Assembly (NCBI GenBank): GCA_036558645.1
Contig: DATBFG010000026.1
Span: 1 to 64,000 of the forward strand
DNA length: 64,000 bases
Direction: 5' to 3'
Source: DATBFG01 sp036558645
GTDB lineage: Bacteria; Acidobacteriota; Terriglobia; Terriglobales; Acidobacteriaceae
This document shows positions 1-8,160 of the stretch, piece by piece. How positions within the stretch are numbered: position 1 is the stretch's first letter; the number at the start of each line of letters is the position of its first letter. Under the pieces are notes generated by a model. The model saw only the letters and a list, made by a program, of their open reading frames with translations, was not told the origin of the DNA and did no database searches. The translations under genes were made by a program, and so were the position numbers.

Positions 1-195
1 CTCAGGCACGTTCACGGCACAAACTTCTCGACCACAGTAGCTGCGCTCTATGTCGGCGGTGCTTTGATCGCAGCTTGCTCCTGCTGGGCAGGCGTAACCT
101 CCTACTTCTTCCGACGCTATACCCTGTCCGCCTGGATCACGCTGGCGACCGTACCTGTTCTGTTGGTGTACAAAATTGTCGTGATCGGCTGGTAG
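1..195 (+). CDS. C-terminal end of a membrane protein (truncated by window edge)
   Basis: An open frame runs from base 1 to a TAG at 193-195 and encodes the last 64 residues of a protein that begins outside the window. The fragment has two hydrophobic stretches: one around AALYVGGALIAACSCWAGV and one around ITLATVPVLLVYKIVVIGW at the very C-terminus. They are separated by a short basic turn (FFRRY), so this is most likely the end of a multi-pass inner-membrane protein. I cannot name the family from this piece. Confidence 0.6.
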   Translation, partial: LRHVHGTNFSTTVAALYVGGALIAACSCWAGVTSYFFRRYTLSAWITLATVPVLLVYKIVVIGW

Positions 196-277
196 TGGCG
201 GTCGCTCGAATGAGTCGAATATTCCGCAAACTGTTTCCGCATCGATGAGTGCTATCGGGATTTATCGCCAGTTGACT

Positions 278-988
278 CTAGTGGGCTTGCAGACCCAAGC
301 CCCGGACCTGAAGTTCCCGGCTGTATTCGGCATCCGTCCTGCCGTACTCCAGCACCTTCCATAGCCCGTACCCAAGGTCTTTCCCCATCGTCCACGGCGG
401 TTGCTGCACGATCCAAGCGCCATTGCTGTGCTGCGAAACAATCCGGTTGAGGATGTCCCTGACAGTGGTGTTCTTCAAATCAAAGGGTCCGACACGGAAC
501 GCCAGATTGCCCCCCGGAGAATCCCCTGCGATTCCACCACTTTTCGGATTCACGACGAAATACAGGTGGAGACTAAGAGCAAGGCTGGCTTCGTGCATAC
601 TTGTCTCCCCAATTCGGAACTGTGGGATACGTGTGTTCAGCAGATTCGACTTTCCCACTAGTGCGTCATCGCGTGTGACCGAAACCACTGCTCCCGCCAT
701 CGACCAGCGGTAACGAAGCAGGTGAGTTAGAGCATCCAATATTTCCCGCACACTACGTTCTCGAAATTCGAGGTTCATTCGCTGTTGAAGCGACGCCTTG
801 TCGATGTAGTCAATACCGATCGGGATATGCTCCTGCGCTCCGAAGGACAGGAGTGCATCAATCAAGTTCTGTCGTTTGACGGAGAAGATCGCCACTTTGC
901 GGGACAGGTTCGGAGAGGCCGATCTAGTCTGGCAGTAGAGAGTACCGATTGGGCAAAGAAGTACGATCGCAATGGCAATCACCCTCAT
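278..988 (-). CDS. Secreted protein with an STN-like (secretin/TonB short N-terminal) domain
   Basis: A 236-residue protein with an N-terminal signal peptide (MRVIAIAIVLLCPIGTLYC, cleavage near residue 19-20). Residues about 37-110 have the pattern of an STN domain: an amphipathic helix (LIDALLSFGAQ), the strand/turn IPIGIDYID, a strand MNLEFRERS, then a helix VREILDALTHLL and a closing strand. These domains normally start secretins or TonB transducers, but no secretin or barrel follows, so this is a stand-alone periplasmic or outer-membrane-associated protein. The remaining roughly 120 residues are not recognised. The ATG at 988 has only a weak ribosome site. It faces the end of the fragment at 1-195 and is divergent from the gene at 1172. 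The function is unknown. Confidence 0.6.
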   Translation of the reverse strand: MRVIAIAIVLLCPIGTLYCQTRSASPNLSRKVAIFSVKRQNLIDALLSFGAQEHIPIGIDYIDKASLQQRMNLEFRERSVREILDALTHLLRYRWSMAGAVVSVTRDDALVGKSNLLNTRIPQFRIGETSMHEASLALSLHLYFVVNPKSGGIAGDSPGGNLAFRVGPFDLKNTTVRDILNRIVSQHSNGAWIVQQPPWTMGKDLGYGLWKVLEYGRTDAEYSRELQVRGLGLQAH

Positions 989-1171
989 ACTAGATTAGAC
1001 AGCAAAGGTTGAGCCCGTGTTCCCGCGACTTTTTTTGTGTAACTGTTGTAAGCAGGCGTCAGCACAGGATTATAACCTTTACGCAAGGTAGCCCTAGGCG
1101 TACTCTTGCCCGTTCAAGAGCAATACTCAGCCAAAGGTGGCTGTTCTTGACGGAGCGGAGGACTGTTCGCA

Positions 1172-2260
1172 ATGGGCGGACTTGTTGCGTCTCTTATCGA
1201 ATATGCAGTAATCGCGATTATTTTGCTGGTAGTCATTATCTGGCGTCGAAGAAAAGCTATTTCCATCCTTTTCTTAGGCGGATTCGCGGTACTGGCGATC
1301 CATCTGATCAGAGTTCATCACTTCGATTGGAGGAGCTATGGAGAGGACTTGCCAAATGTCGCAAGCTGGTTTCTCACAGTTTTGGGCTCTGTTCTTCCGT
1401 TCATTCCGGAGTTGCCAGAGATGCTTGAACATCGACGGAGTATCCGGTGGGCAGTTGCAATTGTGTTCGTTGTAACTGGACTCGGAGGAATTATCGTCAA
1501 CCATATTCAACGGGTAAACGATAAAACAGAGAGAGACAAGCAGGACCAAAAACTTGAAACTGTGCGCAATCAGAATACGGAAATTACCAATATTCTATTA
1601 ACGCATCCATCAGTCGATGAAGCGACTAGAAGGAGTGGACTATTGGCTACATTAAGGCATGAATATATTTTGTCTCAGCCAAACATTGATCCGGCAATTC
1701 TAGAAGGAATGAAAAACCCGCCCACGGACTGGCTGAATATCAGGTTACGTCAATTAGGAGAAAATTGGTCATTCAAAGAAAGTGAATCAAAACCTAAACC
1801 GATCATCGGTCCCATTCCGCTACCCATTGCACCAGCAGAGAAGGCTCATTTGGAGTTTAGTTTTATAGATGATGTAGACGAAGACACCGACGACCCAATA
1901 AAGCGGCGGATCGTTGATCCGCCGAGTCCGTATGTAACTGTGCATATCACATTTTTTGTGACGGGTGAAGTGACGGCCAGAAACGGGGAAATATGGATAC
2001 GAATATGCGGGGGTTGCCGATGGGCTGAAGAACCTGAGGGATTTCACTCTATAGGTGACGCAGGAAATGATAGAACGATGAACTTCCAGATACTTTATCC
2101 GCAAGTTCGCTTCAAAACGGTTGAGCTGAAAATATATCCGTCTCCTTTACCTCGCTACAATTCATTCGTGATCTCCGGATTTTACGCATGCGAGAACTGC
2201 CCACCGATTGATAGAACGAAACCGGATAACCTGATAGCGATTTATAGGCCAAGAAAATGA
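1172..2260 (+). CDS. Hypothetical four-helix membrane protein with a C-terminal beta-rich domain
   Basis: A 362-residue protein starting at an ATG preceded by GGAGG about 10 bases upstream. The first ~115 residues hold four likely membrane helices (around 4-24, 30-47, 65-82 and 93-111). A charged, probably coiled-coil stretch follows (residues ~115-135, rich in K/E/Q). The C-terminal ~150 residues are hydrophilic and beta-rich and contain two Cys pairs (CGGC and CENC), a possible metal-binding or disulfide feature. I recognise no family. The base composition is visibly richer in A/T than the neighbouring genes, and the gene lies beside a transposase remnant, which suggests acquisition by transfer. 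The topology and any function are inference. Confidence 0.6.
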   Translation: MGGLVASLIEYAVIAIILLVVIIWRRRKAISILFLGGFAVLAIHLIRVHHFDWRSYGEDLPNVASWFLTVLGSVLPFIPELPEMLEHRRSIRWAVAIVFVVTGLGGIIVNHIQRVNDKTERDKQDQKLETVRNQNTEITNILLTHPSVDEATRRSGLLATLRHEYILSQPNIDPAILEGMKNPPTDWLNIRLRQLGENWSFKESESKPKPIIGPIPLPIAPAEKAHLEFSFIDDVDEDTDDPIKRRIVDPPSPYVTVHITFFVTGEVTARNGEIWIRICGGCRWAEEPEGFHSIGDAGNDRTMNFQILYPQVRFKTVELKIYPSPLPRYNSFVISGFYACENCPPIDRTKPDNLIAIYRPRK

Positions 2261-2341
2261 GTAAAAGAACCTACTGAAACCGTATAACGTTGACGCAGGG
2301 GGTCTGGTACACTTCTTCGGGCAAAAAGGATGGAGAGTGTA

Positions 2342-2557
2342 ATGGCCAGCGTCACAGAAAAAACGAAATATTTACTTGATTGGCTTCAACACGGTTATTT
2401 GTTGGTGCAAATATTGACTAGTGCTGCATTTGGGCAATTCGCGAAGGCGCTTTTGTTGACCTATACACACATTCCGCCAATATGGATTGCGCCGATCTGG
2501 CTTGGTATCAGTTCTATTACGCTTACGGTGCTGGTGTGGGCAATTGGCCCAACATAA
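2342..2557 (+). CDS. Small hydrophobic protein (71 aa), possibly truncated
   Basis: A 71-residue reading frame starts at the ATG at 2342 with GGAGAG just upstream. An ATG at 2330 in the same frame is an alternative. After a short polar head (MASVTEKTKYL) it is nearly all hydrophobic, with two potential membrane helices (LLVQILTSAAFGQFAKALLL and IWIAPIWLGISSITLTVLVW). It follows the membrane gene at 1172 by about 80 bases on the same strand and shares its low GC, so the two may be co-transferred. The end of the frame lies some 40 bases before an insertion-sequence remnant, so the original C-terminus may be lost. The family is unknown and the gene could be spurious. Confidence 0.4.
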   Translation: MASVTEKTKYLLDWLQHGYLLVQILTSAAFGQFAKALLLTYTHIPPIWIAPIWLGISSITLTVLVWAIGPT

Positions 2558-2595
2558 TTTGTAAGGCTACTTGTTGTTTGGCTGGCAGTGCTTTT

Positions 2596-2730
2596 CTCGA
2601 CAGTACCATCAAGCTTGGGCTGATCAACTTCGGCCATTGCTGCCCGAATCCTGTGGCACAAATACCAAGCGGTCTTGTAGGAAATTCCCAACAAGCTAGC
2701 ACATTCCTTTCGCCTTTTTGGGGGAATCAA
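2596..2730 (-). pseudogene. Fragment of an IS1595-type (ISL/DDE, ISXO2-like) transposase
   Basis: On the minus strand, 45 codons read as the helix-turn-helix-like segment typical of IS1595/ISXO2 transposases: LLGISYKTAWYLCHRIRAAM followed by PKLDGTVE. In intact family members this is immediately followed by the first catalytic-Asp segment (VDETYVGG-like). Here the match stops after GTVE and the frame runs into unrelated sequence. Both the N-terminal zinc-ribbon part and the whole DDE domain are missing. No terminal inverted repeats could be recognised around it. This is a decayed remnant, not a working element, and it marks a past insertion at the junction between low-GC and normal-GC DNA. 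The family assignment rests on one short motif. Confidence 0.6.
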
Positions 2731-2893
2731 TATGGAAATCGGGATTTATCGTCAACTACTGGGCCCCTACACCGTGGCAAAGAAATACTTCCTTCCACTC
2801 GTTTGACTTTCTCACGGGAGACAGGACCGTGATTGTGTGGCCGGTCCTACAGTCTCCAATCTCCCCGGCCCCACATGACTCCACAGATGCGGC

Positions 2894-4066
2894 TCAAGGA
2901 CACTGCTGCGCATTCATAGCTACCGCCATTTCCCCAGTGCTGGCAGAAAAAGCCAGATCAGCGAAGCCATCACGGTTAAAATCTGCCGTGGCGACTCGCC
3001 AGGTGTTAAGGGGAAGATTGGTTGTGATCATGGCCATCCGAAATGTGCCGTCCCCCTTGCCCATTAACACCGAGAGCGCCGGATCGACCTCCACCGGAAC
3101 GGCTTGGCCAGGGAACACGGTGACCAAGTCAGGATGTCCATCTGCGTTGAAGTCCGCCATTGCAAGGTCAAACGGCTTGGTCACGTGGTAGGTCACAGCC
3201 TCCTGAAATGTACCGTCGCCATTACCCAGAAGTATGCCCACACTATTGCTATCACCGTTCGCGACAGCGATATCGAGTTTGCCGTCCTCATTGAAGTCAC
3301 CCACCACTCCACCAAACGCATCGTCACCCCGAGTAGAAAAACTATGGCCATTTCCGAAAGTTCCGTCACCATTTCCCAGGTAAACGTATAGGCCATCTTT
3401 AATCCGAGCCAGAGTGTCATTAATCGTCGCAACATCTAGGCGGCCGTCACCGTTGAAATCGCCGGACACCATGTTCCAGGGATGGGGGTTCGCTTGCTGT
3501 ATTTTGGTTGGTCCGGTCATCGTTCCATCGCCGTTCCCAACCACAACTGCAATGTATTTTGCGAAGAACGTTGAAATTACGGCGTCAAACTTGCCGTCGC
3601 CCGTGAAATCCCCGACTACCAGCGCACTCAGACCGTTGGGATCCATGATGCCCCGTGACTTCAAGTGGAAATTTCCGTCACCATTCCCCAGGAAGACATC
3701 TAGACCCTCGGCTGTTCCAAAGCTATTTGCGACGATGATGTCCGAGTTGCCATCCGCATCTAGATCTGCGGCTGCCAGAGCATAGGCCCCGAACGTCGCG
3801 CTATGCGTGATAGTCGGGAAAAACGTTCCATCGCCTCTCGAAAGAAACACGTTGAGCGTGCCGTCATAGGGAGGCGCCTCTCTGTTGGGAGTGGCCGAGG
3901 CAAAATCGTCAATGCCGTCGTGATTAAAATCCGCCACCACCAACCCTGCTCCAGTGCCCAGTTTGTCAACCTGGACAAACGGCAAGAAGCACTGCGCCTG
4001 ACCAAGTATTGCTAGTGCGAACCAGGCTGCGCCAGCCAGCATGAGAGTGAAAAGGCGATCGTGCAT
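2894..4066 (-). CDS. Secreted FG-GAP/VCBS repeat beta-propeller protein
   Basis: A 390-residue secreted protein. The ATG at 4066 is chosen because GGAG lies 7 bases before it; an upstream TTG in frame is less likely. A signal peptide (FTLMLAGAAWFALAILGQAQ) is followed by seven repeats of about 50 residues, each with an Asp-rich calcium-binding loop: DFNHDGIDD, DLDADGNSD, DFTGDGKFD, DFNGDGRLD, DFNEDGKLD, DFNADGHPD and DFNRDGFAD. Each is followed by GNGDGTF or a close variant. Seven such repeats match one complete integrin-alpha-like seven-bladed propeller, so the protein probably folds as a single calcium-stabilised domain outside the cytoplasm. Such proteins are abundant in soil Acidobacteriota and usually bind surfaces or glycans. 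No catalytic domain is attached. It is transcribed divergently from the kinase gene at 4470. Confidence 0.8.
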   Translation of the reverse strand: MHDRLFTLMLAGAAWFALAILGQAQCFLPFVQVDKLGTGAGLVVADFNHDGIDDFASATPNREAPPYDGTLNVFLSRGDGTFFPTITHSATFGAYALAAADLDADGNSDIIVANSFGTAEGLDVFLGNGDGNFHLKSRGIMDPNGLSALVVGDFTGDGKFDAVISTFFAKYIAVVVGNGDGTMTGPTKIQQANPHPWNMVSGDFNGDGRLDVATINDTLARIKDGLYVYLGNGDGTFGNGHSFSTRGDDAFGGVVGDFNEDGKLDIAVANGDSNSVGILLGNGDGTFQEAVTYHVTKPFDLAMADFNADGHPDLVTVFPGQAVPVEVDPALSVLMGKGDGTFRMAMITTNLPLNTWRVATADFNRDGFADLAFSASTGEMAVAMNAQQCP

Positions 4067-4469
4067 GGTCAACTCCAAGTAACGCGGAATGAAAACTGCA
4101 ATGTAGGCGAGCGGTGGGAAGACAGGGCACAGTCTCCGACATCACACTTGGCCTGTCAATGTGGTCGTCTGGAAGGTAAGAAAGTCTCCAAGGCTGACGA
4201 CATTCAAGGACAAGTTCGCATTCAGGGCCTGGAAGGGCCAATGCCTAGAATAGTCCGATTCCGAGCGTCGCGGCGCTTCACCGCAAATTAGGATCTGTGC
4301 TCGGCGAGAGCTCACAGGAGTAGGTGGTGAGTTTTGGCATTTTGAGTGCCAGCGCTTGTTACCAGCAACTGTCGTCGGGGTGCTCTTTTGACGTGATTCC
4401 CGTGCACACACCCGACCCGGGCTTTCTATTGACCTTCCCCAAGTTGCGCGCCTACTATTTTTCTCACGT
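4067..4469. other. 403-bp intergenic region between divergent genes
   Basis: No protein frame with a convincing start or family match is seen here. It separates the minus-strand FG-GAP gene from the plus-strand kinase, so it should contain both promoters. I could not identify a clear -35/-10 pair or an operator. Confidence 0.4.
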
Positions 4470-6881
4470 GTGGCCACACCCTTCGAACCCTTGGGGCAAA
4501 CAATCTCCCGCTACCTTATTTTGAACAAGATCGGGGGCGGAGGGATGGGTATCGTTTACGAAGCCAGAGACCTGAAGCTCGGGCGACATGTGGCGCTCAA
4601 GTTTCTGCCGGAAGAATTGGCTACGGATCCCCTATCATTGGAACGCTTTCAACGCGAAGCGCGATCAGCGTCAGCGCTCAATCATCCCAATATCTGCACA
4701 ATCTACGAAATCGATGAGATAGACGGGCGACCTTTTATCGCGATGGAGCTCCTCGAAGGAAACACTCTCAGGCACTTGATCGGAACCAAGAGCCTGGAAT
4801 TCGAGGAAGTATTGACCTTAGGCATTCAGATCTCAGACGCGCTCGATGCTGCCCATAGCAAGGGAATCATTCACCGTGACATCAAGCCGGCGAACATTTT
4901 CGTCACTGGCAGGGGATTGGCCAAGATCCTGGATTTTGGTTTGGCAAAGGTGTACGCAACTTTGCACAAATCAACCGTCGATCTGGATCGCGATTCTCAG
5001 GAGTCACTGACCCAACCCGGTACCACTGTGGGCACCATTGCCTACATGTCTCCGGAGCAGCTCAGGGGCATGGATCTTGATCCTCGGACTGACTTGTTTT
5101 CTTTCGGTACAGTGCTCTATGAGATGTGCACCGGGAAGCTGCCTTTCAGGGGTGAAACGCCAGCGTTGACCTTCAAGGCGATCCTGGACCAGACGCCGGC
5201 TCGACCAGTTCATTTGAATTTGGATCTGCCGCTGGAAATGGAATCAATCCTGTCGAAGACACTCGAAAAAGATCGCAAAGTACGTTATCAAAGTGCATCG
5301 GATGTACGGACAGATCTGTCGAGGCTGAAGCGCGACCTGGAATCCAACCGCGCAATGGCAAAGCCCACCCTAGCACGGCCCACATCCTGGTGGCGCAGCA
5401 AGGCTGCCCTGGTAACGGGTGGATTGTTGGCCTTTGCGCTTTATGCTCTCACTGTGTGGTCCGACTTTTCATTGACTCGAGGGCCTGCCATTGAGTCCCT
5501 GGCGGTGCTCCCTTTTGTGAATTCCAGCGCCGACGCTAACACCGAATACTTGAGCGACGGAATTACTGAAAGTCTTATTAACAACCTTTCGGAGCTCCGC
5601 GGCCTCCGCGTCATGGCACGTAGCACAGTGTTCCGTTACAAGAGCAAGGACCAGGACCCTCAAAAAGTGGGGCAGGATTTGAACGTGCGCGCAGTCCTGC
5701 TGGGCCGGCTCATCAAGCGCGGCGACATGTTGATCATCCAGACCGAACTTGTTGACGCCAATAGAGGCTCCCAACTCTGGGGCGCGCAGTACAAACGTAA
5801 TCTGGCCGATGTACTCGCCCTGCAGGACGAGATTTCGCGCGATATCTCCCAGAATTTGCGGTTGCGGCTGACCGGGGAAGAAAAGAAAAGACTGACCAAA
5901 CGCTATACCGACGATATCGAATCCTATCAGCTTTACCTGAAGGGTCGATATTACTCGAACAAGGCCAGCATCGAAGGGCTGAAGAAAAGCGTCGAGTACT
6001 TTCAGCAAGCTATTAACAAGGACCCAGGCAACGCGCTGGCCTATGCCGGAATGTCGAACAGTTACGGAACGCTGGGCATATTCGCATATCTTCAGTCGAA
6101 GGATGCGTTCCCGAAAGCGAAGGCCGCGGCACTCAAAGCCCTGGAGATCGACGACTCCCTGGCCGAAGCTCGTGCCGCGCTGGGGATCACAAAGTACGTT
6201 TACGATTGGGATTGGTCCGGCGCGGACGCTGAGTTTAAGCGCGCCATTGAGCTTAACCCGAGCAGCGTAGACGCTCGCAGAACTTACGCTCAGTACCTGA
6301 CGGTGCGGGGTAGCCTTGATGACGGCCTTGCCGAAGACAAGCGCACGCTGGAATTGGATCCGCTTTCACCTCAAGTGACCGGGACGATGGCGTATCACTA
6401 CCTGGCGGCGCGCCAATATGATGATTCGATCGCTCTATACAAGAAAACCATGGAACTTGACCCCGGCCTTGACTGGGTGCATGCCCAGTTGAGTTGGGCA
6501 TATGGAGCCAAGGGCGACTACGCGCAGGCCATCGATGAAAACAAAAAAGCGGGCACGCAGGTTGACCCGATATCCTCAGACAACCAACTGAATGCTGCCG
6601 CATTGGGTTGGATTTACGCTCTCGCGGGGCGTCGCGGGGATGCGCAGAAGGTAATCGCGCAATTCCAAGAACTGGAGAAGCACTCCGAGGTGGATCATTA
6701 CAACGTAGCCGTTGTCTATGCAGGCCTCGGAGAGAAGAATCAATCCTTCGACGCTTTGGAGCGCGCCTATGCACAGCGTTCGGGCAGCCTCGCCTTTATC
6801 AACGCCGATCCTTTTTTTCAAGGCCTCCGCTCTGATCCCCGATACAAAGATCTTCTCCGTCGCATTGGTCTGTCAGAGTAG
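4470..6881 (+). CDS. Transmembrane Ser/Thr protein kinase with TolB-N-like and TPR domains
   Basis: An 803-residue protein that starts at a GTG. Residues ~15-285 are a Hanks-type kinase: glycine loop IGGGGMGIVY (21-30), ATP-binding Lys44 in VALKF, catalytic HRD with Asp137 and Lys139 (HRDIKPAN), DFG at 155-157, and the GTIAYMSPEQ activation-segment end. All catalytic residues are present, so it should be active. A single membrane helix (about 308-328) leads to an extracytoplasmic part that begins with a TolB-N/FlgO-like domain (SLAVLPFVNSS... followed by a conserved LGGRL-type strand, here LLGRL). TPR repeats fill residues ~460-800. This architecture is very common in Acidobacteriota and is thought to link envelope sensing to phosphorylation. 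No operon partner is obvious; the next gene is 123 bases away. Confidence 0.92.
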   Translation: MATPFEPLGQTISRYLILNKIGGGGMGIVYEARDLKLGRHVALKFLPEELATDPLSLERFQREARSASALNHPNICTIYEIDEIDGRPFIAMELLEGNTLRHLIGTKSLEFEEVLTLGIQISDALDAAHSKGIIHRDIKPANIFVTGRGLAKILDFGLAKVYATLHKSTVDLDRDSQESLTQPGTTVGTIAYMSPEQLRGMDLDPRTDLFSFGTVLYEMCTGKLPFRGETPALTFKAILDQTPARPVHLNLDLPLEMESILSKTLEKDRKVRYQSASDVRTDLSRLKRDLESNRAMAKPTLARPTSWWRSKAALVTGGLLAFALYALTVWSDFSLTRGPAIESLAVLPFVNSSADANTEYLSDGITESLINNLSELRGLRVMARSTVFRYKSKDQDPQKVGQDLNVRAVLLGRLIKRGDMLIIQTELVDANRGSQLWGAQYKRNLADVLALQDEISRDISQNLRLRLTGEEKKRLTKRYTDDIESYQLYLKGRYYSNKASIEGLKKSVEYFQQAINKDPGNALAYAGMSNSYGTLGIFAYLQSKDAFPKAKAAALKALEIDDSLAEARAALGITKYVYDWDWSGADAEFKRAIELNPSSVDARRTYAQYLTVRGSLDDGLAEDKRTLELDPLSPQVTGTMAYHYLAARQYDDSIALYKKTMELDPGLDWVHAQLSWAYGAKGDYAQAIDENKKAGTQVDPISSDNQLNAAALGWIYALAGRRGDAQKVIAQFQELEKHSEVDHYNVAVVYAGLGEKNQSFDALERAYAQRSGSLAFINADPFFQGLRSDPRYKDLLRRIGLSE

Positions 6882-7004
6882 GATCTGACTATCTGAAGCG
6901 ACGCTAGGTCAATGAGTGAACCTTCGCTTATCTCCTCACCCCTGTCATCGACATTTCATGCTAGGCTGAAACATCGTAATCCGTCCGAGAAGTAGAGTTA
7001 GCCT

Positions 7005-7679
7005 ATGAATTCGAGATTTCCTTTGGCGTCCACGGCTGCCTTGATGGCCGATCCTGCAAGGTCGGCCATGCTGACGGCCCTCCTCAATACTCGCTCGCTA
7101 TCCGCTGGAGAACTTGCGCGCAGCGGCGATGTATCGGCCCAATCTGCGAGCATGCATCTGGCTCAACTTCTCGCGGGCGGCTTCTTGAAGGTAACGCAGG
7201 AGGGACGTCATCGCTACTACCAGATTGCGAGCCCTGAAATCGCTCACGCTATCGAGGCTCTTGGAGCAATCTCCACAGTGCCAAGTTATCGTCCCTCCGG
7301 GGCTAATCGCGACCTCTGCATTGCCCGCACGTGTTACGACCATCTTGCGGGTGAGTTGGGCGTGAACCTCACCGCAGCGCTGGAGCGTGAACGGTTCCTC
7401 GTGCCTCAAGGCGAGCGTGAATATGAGATCACCAAGGAGGGCGAAAAATTACTGGCACGTTGGCAAATCAATCCGGGACCTCTACAACGCGCGCGCAGAT
7501 CATTTGCCCGGCGTTGCCTCGATTGGACGGAAAGAAAGCATCATTTGGCAGGAGCGCTGGGCGCTGCGATCTGCGCGAAATTTTTCGAATACGGCTGGAT
7601 CCGGCGTGAGAGACAAAGTCGTATCGTCCACATTACACCTCGCGGTCATCGCGAGCTGCATCGCACCCTGAATCTCTGA
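7005..7679 (+). CDS. ArsR-type winged-helix transcriptional regulator
   Basis: A 224-residue protein. Residues ~8-95 form an ArsR/HTH_20 winged helix: DPARSAMLTALLNTRSLSAGELARS, the recognition helix SAQSASMHLAQL, and a wing ending in EGRHRYYQI. The C-terminal half has the segment CYDHLAGELG and a later CLDWTERKHHLAGALGAA, which are hallmarks of a long ArsR subgroup of unknown effector. The paired Cys/His residues (Cys-x3-Cys around 107-111, then CLDWTERKHH) could bind a metal or react with an electrophile, but this is inference. It is convergent with the EthD-family gene at 7739-8071, with only 59 bases between the stops. Genes of this regulator group often sit beside small oxidoreductases or dimeric alpha-beta-barrel proteins, so EthD is a plausible partner. 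Confidence 0.85.
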   Translation: MNSRFPLASTAALMADPARSAMLTALLNTRSLSAGELARSGDVSAQSASMHLAQLLAGGFLKVTQEGRHRYYQIASPEIAHAIEALGAISTVPSYRPSGANRDLCIARTCYDHLAGELGVNLTAALERERFLVPQGEREYEITKEGEKLLARWQINPGPLQRARRSFARRCLDWTERKHHLAGALGAAICAKFFEYGWIRRERQSRIVHITPRGHRELHRTLNL

Positions 7680-7738
7680 CGCGGCGAGCGAATATCGCCT
7701 AATTCATCCTGGAACAAACCGCCCCCATTTTCGTAATC

Positions 7739-8071
7739 TCACGAACTCTCCATTGAGATATTCATCTCATCGACTACCGACCATGTAGTCCGATCAACAT
7801 CCACGAACTTCGGCAGGTCCGCATCTGAAGCTGCACCTTGTGGAGAGGCCCAGGCTCTTTCCATCGAAACCCAATCATCGAAGTAAAGCTCCACAATCGC
7901 GTCCCACCCAGGATGCCGTCTCTTCGTGTCAGGCACCACATGGTTCTGCACATACTTGCGCAGCCCAGGCAATCCTTTGGCGATGGGCCCATGAATCTCC
8001 AGCAAATACTTCCGAAATTCGTCTTCCGTCATTTCGCGGCGCTTGTAGAGAACTACTATCATCTTCAACAT
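7739..8071 (-). CDS. EthD-family dimeric alpha-beta barrel protein
   Basis: A 110-residue protein. The ATG at 8071 is selected because AAAGGA lies at the right distance; longer in-frame starts upstream would add a Cys-rich tail that overlaps the terminator of the next operon. The sequence MIVVLYKRREMTEDEFRKYL, then HGPIAKGLPGLRKYVQNHV, then WDAIVELYFDDWVSMERAW, is the standard EthD ferredoxin-like fold with the conserved HGP turn. EthD was first described in the ETBE degradation cluster, where it is needed for P450 function by an unknown mechanism. Other relatives act as small ring cyclases or decarboxylases, so no reaction can be assigned. It is convergent with the ArsR-type regulator. Confidence 0.8.
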   Translation of the reverse strand: MLKMIVVLYKRREMTEDEFRKYLLEIHGPIAKGLPGLRKYVQNHVVPDTKRRHPGWDAIVELYFDDWVSMERAWASPQGAASDADLPKFVDVDRTTWSVVDEMNISMESS

Positions 8072-8104
8072 GATTCCTTTGCTCGAAAATGAATCCTGCA
8101 AACA

Positions 8105-8130
8105 GAAAAAGAGGCCGCTCACAGCGGCCC
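8105..8130 (-). terminator. Rho-independent terminator after the radical SAM operon
   Basis: A perfect 6-bp GC stem, GGCCGC (8113-8118) and GCGGCC (8124-8129) around a 5-base loop. Read on the minus strand it is followed by a run of five T (plus-strand A at 8106-8110). It lies 31 bases beyond the stop of the radical SAM gene and before the EthD start, so it should end the operon that begins at 15.15 kb. Confidence 0.8.
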
Positions 8131-8160
8131 CCATTCGAATAATGTTCCATCATCTACCGA

